Shown here in pieces: positions 60,270 through 64,000 of a stretch of DNA of 64,000 nt. Position numbers and translations under genes: made by a program. Under the pieces are notes generated by a model. That model searched no databases, was not told the DNA's origin, and saw only the letters and a program-made list of their open reading frames with translations. How positions within the stretch are numbered: the first letter of the stretch is position 1; every line of letters starts with the position of its first letter. Source of the stretch: Xiphydria camelus (taxonomy: Eukaryota > Arthropoda > Insecta > Hymenoptera > Xiphydriidae); assembly GCA_963678675.1 (NCBI GenBank), contig OY783198.1, forward strand, positions 20,756,684 through 20,820,683, given 5' to 3'.

Positions 60270-61136
60270 CCCCTTGCAAATCTACTTTATTATTTTATTT
60301 CACCGATGGATAGAGATAAAATACTGCATACGCGATATACCACCCGATGCGAGGGGTGTGAATCATCCCTCCTCCACCCGTTCGTATAAGACTTCGTGGG
60401 AAATTCGCCGCCTTCCCTCCAAACGTCTTGCGTAATTTGTGCACGCCGCGTAGGTATATTTACACGACGAGGGTGCAAGGGGGACGAAAGTTTGGAACGC
60501 GTGTCGCGACGAGCTCGTTCGTCGTCGCGACCTCTTTTTTCTCTCCCTCTCTCTCCCAAGAGCTCCCGACGACGCGAGCAAGCTTTTTGCGGGAATAAAG
60601 AAATTTGCACCGAGAACGACAACACGGGCTCACCCCTTTCACCGTTTAAATAGGGTTTCATTTTTTTGCGCCCCAACGCTCCGCCCTCGCCATAAATATG
60701 AGGGGCCGGCCGCGGAGGCGGGGGTTGCTTGATGCAAAAAGCGTACGGGCCGCCGGTCCGATCCCGCTTTTCGCTCGGCGCGAATCGCCGGCCCCGCGAA
60801 AGCCGGAAACGTATTCGTATTTGCAGAATTAACCCCCCGAAATCAAGATCGATGGTACCGCGCCTCGTCTCGGTTGACCACGGGATCGGGACTCTGCGCT
60901 GATTTCTTTTGATCGCCCAAACGAGACGCGCGGGGGGGGGGGAAGGAAACTTCCGTAATCGGTCCGGAAAATGGATCGGGTGGATTCGCTGTTCCCGGCG
61001 CTTTTCGCCGAGTCGGCGGGGCCTATATTTCTCGTGTACAAATGGCGCCGCGGAAGCGGGACGATTTGCGTTGGCTGCCCCTGATAATACGTATATTCGA
61101 AGGGATGGTGGGAGGGCAATTTTATGGAAGGTATCG

Positions 61137-61140
<4 letters not shown>
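60270..61140. other. CpG-rich unique DNA, no gene seen
   Basis: Includes a G11 run near 60930 and CT-rich stretches at 60535-60560. No gene recognised. Confidence 0.45.

Positions 61141-61174
<34 letters not shown>
61141..61174. repeat. (GA)n microsatellite
   Basis: Seventeen GA units. Confidence 0.95.
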
Positions 61175-61177
<3 letters not shown>

Positions 61178-61323
61178 CAGAACGAAGAGGCGCCGAGTCG
61201 AAACTCACGCGCGCGGGTAGCGGGGAGAGCGAGAGAAAAGGAATTTTCCAAAAGGGGCTGCACGCGGAAAAAAATAAATCGTAGCACTCTTACAAAGGTT
61301 ATTGTGTTAAATTTCAAGACGAT

Positions 61324-61429
61324 TTATTATCGCGCTAACTACAATTTTCATAAAAATGACAGCAACGCTTGCAACGTCTACGAGTTTTACTATAATTTGT
61401 ACTAAAATTGTAGTCAGCGTAACAATAAA
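61324..61429. repeat. Inverted repeat, ~29-bp arms
   Basis: CGCTAACTACAATTTTCATA (61334) is mirrored by TACTAAAATTGTAGTCAGCG (61400). Flanking CGCGGAAAAAAATAAATCG (61262) and inverted CGCAAAGAAAAATTTATTG (61423-61441) may be the true element ends. Confidence 0.6.
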
Positions 61430-61441
61430 TTTTTCTTTGCG

Positions 61442-63106
61442 AAATTTACCATAAATTTTGTAAATACTACGATTTCTTTCTTTCTCTCCAGTCTCGATAA
61501 ATGTCCACTCGAGATAATTCCCACGCGTGGAACGATGGGTGAACTTCGTCGGCTTCTGTATTTGCGCGCAACGAAGATCGAGTCGTTCGGTTTTTCATCG
61601 GCGCCGAGCTTCAGAGAAATTTTCTCGGAGCGTGAATTTCCTCCGCTCATTCTTTGCTCATTTATAAAATTAAACTAATTAGTCGCCTCGTTTCCTCGAA
61701 GCTCTCTCGAGCTACCTTGTCTTAATCTCGGCTTAAATCGCGCGCTCGAATCGATTACAATAGAACCGTTAAAGTACCGCGCAACGAGATTCCGAGCGAA
61801 AGGATGCGCCGGAAGTATAAGGAGAACGAGAAGAAAAGAGCTTCCTCGACAGAAGTCGGTCTCCGTTTACCCCGAGAAAACAAAGGCTTAGTTGGAAAAC
61901 TTCCGCTTGCCGCTTTCGAATTATGTTGAACCGCGCGCGCGCCCGGCGATCCACGATGCCCCCGCGTTTCCAAACACTCGGCTTCCACGGCTCGTAAACT
62001 TCCAACCGTCTGGAAAATAGACGAAGTCGGGATGACTAACGACGATCGCCTGCGAACTTCTTATCAAAAATCTGTTTCTCGCGGCCGGTTGAATTTGCGC
62101 CCGCGAGCAGAGCCTCGTGCGCCCTCCGTCCGCGCTCGATTGCCCGGAAATGTTCGACGTCGTTAACCAAAATATCGTATTAATTACCCCCCAAAAATTT
62201 TGCTCGGCTCGATGAAACGCTTCGAGTTCCGCACAATAAGCGCGAGTCGCGCGCGACGAACGACCCGGGCTCTAATTTCTTACGACATCGCCTAAGAACG
62301 CGAATCACGTTACGGGGGAGCCCCTAATAAATTTCTGCAATCATGGCTCCTAATGGGAGAGGGCTTGTAAGTTATAACTTTCCTTAATGCGAAGCGCGTG
62401 AGGCGCGTATACGGGGCCACGATGGCGCGGCGCATGCTCTTCGCGAGGATTTCGTTTTCGTTACGCGATTCCGCTCCACGGGGGTATTACGATTCGTTTG
62501 CATACGCGCGTCAAGCACACCCTGTACGTTTGGCAAACTCGGAGGATGAGTGATATCCGCGCGGATTTGTGCGCCGTCGTTTCGTGTACGTATAATATTT
62601 ATCCGAGCCAATCAGGCAAACGTTCGTCCCGTTACCCGAGGAGAATAATCTCGAGTGGTGGGCAAATTTTACGTAATGATTCCGCGTGCGCGTACGGAAA
62701 CGGGTTGCGCGACGATTCAACTGAGAAATGGCGTTTCCGTCGAGCATGAAGAATCGCTTGGAGATAGCGGGCAGGTACTCGGAAAATTTTCCTGGATTGA
62801 GACGGAGCACCTCGTTTTATCGCATTTTTATATGTATTCTGTTACTTCTTTCTTATTCGTTAGTTCTTTCATTGTACACGTTGCATGCGTATTTCTTGCG
62901 GTGGATACCGGACGTTCCGTGCGAAATCATAGCCGTTTACCATTGCAAGGTATATTTCCACTTTTCGGTTAATCATTGATGACCCGCATCGAATAAGAAT
63001 ATTGAGTCAAGTGATCTACAATTTTTGTACAGGAGAATCACGCTCTTTGTTCATTAATGAAATTTATTTCGCCGAAACGCGTTCAAAGATGTTTGCAAAT
63101 TTCAGA
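61442..63106. other. CpG-rich unique DNA, no gene seen
   Basis: Short overlapping frames only. No inverted repeat noticed. Confidence 0.45.
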
Positions 63107-63108
63107 TA

Positions 63109-63404
63109 TACTGGGAGAAACAACTGCTCGTGTCAAAAAAATATTTCTTGAGCCATAGAACATAATATGATCTTAAAAATGTCCGAGAATATAGGTAGAT
63201 TGTTAGTCGAAGAATAGATTCAAGTACCTATACCTTCGTTGGAACAAGAAATTCTTTCCGAGCGAAAAAAAAAACAGTTGATCGAGCAAATCAAATATTT
63301 TTTTCCGTGAAAAAAAAAACCATAGCTTAATTCTGGAACTGTATCATGTTTTTGGTTAAAGAAAAACAATTTTTTTGGAACCAGCAATAATTGTTCTCAA
63401 TGTA
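63109..63404. mobile_element. MITE with TACTGGGAGAAAC / TACATTGAGAAC ends
   Basis: About 296 bp. The terminal inverted repeats (about 38 bp, imperfect) share CTG(G/T)..GTC/TTC AAAAAAA. TA occurs at the outer edges. An inverted, truncated relative is at 34981-35222. Confidence 0.78.
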
Positions 63405-63734
63405 CATAATCGGGGTAACTATTCTTACATTCATTTTTTAGTAATCAAATATCTCACTCCGAGATGAATAATTCGAATAGCTTCGCAGTAGTAACTCACG
63501 TGGCCGATTCGACGAGAAGATCCCCGTATACGTACCTACACATATCTGCACGTATCTACATTTAGATAACTCCGCACGTAAGCGCCTAGACGGCTATATC
63601 GCGTATAAGTAAATTATGTAGTTATCTCCGAGGAGAATATTCCCGAGAACTCTTTTATTTACTTCAAGTACTATTCAATTATTCCGAGGCCCCGCAGCGA
63701 TTCTACTCCGTCTGCAGGTGCCTCGTGCTTTCAT

Positions 63735-63905
63735 CCTGCACCTCTCTCCTTCACCCCAAACGCCCCCCCCCTCCCCCTCCCTCCGCCTTCTCCTTCAACA
63801 ATCCCCACTCTGGGAGCTCCCACAGCAACACCCCTGTGCTTTCTCATACCTCGTACTCGCTCTTTCCACCCGTCCCCCCACCTCCTTCTTCCTTCCTTTC
63901 AAACT
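63735..63905. repeat. Pyrimidine-rich tract
   Basis: About 170 bp of mostly C and T on the plus strand, with a C9 run near 63763-63771 and a purine-containing gap at 63798-63830. A 79-codon Pro/Ser/Leu-rich frame results from this composition. Confidence 0.7.
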
Positions 63906-64000
63906 TCCGCAGTGCCTTATCCCGAATTCGAGTCGTACTCCCGGGCAGGCCGTATAACGCGCCCTCGAAAAATCCCGCTTCCGACACATCGGTTTCCCGC

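Noticed and set aside
32185..64000. tRNA or rRNA genes
   Set aside because: No B-box-like GGTTCGAATCC with a matching acceptor stem was found, and no rRNA-like sequence was recognised by eye.

Overview
The window looks like animal, most likely insect, nuclear DNA. It has a long satellite array, many short non-coding transposons with terminal inverted repeats (MITEs), no CpG depletion, and a compact secreted-peptide gene with a TATA box. A hymenopteran (ant or parasitoid wasp) fits the CpG-rich unique DNA and the MITE load, but this is inference. No bacterial or viral gene set, rRNA, tRNA or CRISPR array was found.

Region 1 (1-32184) is one uninterrupted satellite array of about 97 units: 85 of about 333 bp (type A) and 12 of about 312 bp (type B). 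Every unit is built from nested dyads, so half-units of about 166 bp alternate in orientation. The two types differ in the hairpin at the unit junction. Type B hairpins divide the array into blocks whose lengths follow 312 + n x 333 bp, to within one base. Recurrent variants, chimeric units, duplicated multi-unit segments and a decayed right edge point to unequal exchange and arm-to-arm conversion. Since 333 is a multiple of 3, reading frames stay open for up to 3462 codons. The variants show no sign of protein-level selection, so I do not call these genes.

Region 2 (32185-40650) is mostly unique, CpG-rich, non-coding DNA. It holds a 347-bp fold-back element, TA-flanked MITEs, a TTAA-flanked piggyBac-like MITE, AT microsatellites and a small stray piece of the satellite.

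Region 3 (40650-64000) is dense in palindromic or TIR elements, several nested in one another, plus two local tandem duplications. It contains the only gene I can support: a minus-strand, apparently single-exon gene at 49153-49335. It encodes a 60-residue secreted, basic, four-cysteine peptide, with a TATA box upstream and a poly(A) signal downstream. A filled/empty site pair (48.8 kb versus 52.5 kb) documents insertion of an 80-bp palindromic element with a short target duplication.

No transposase gene was recognised, so all mobile elements appear non-autonomous. Most other open frames in the unique part are short, overlap on both strands, lie in CpG-rich or repeat DNA, and were not called.
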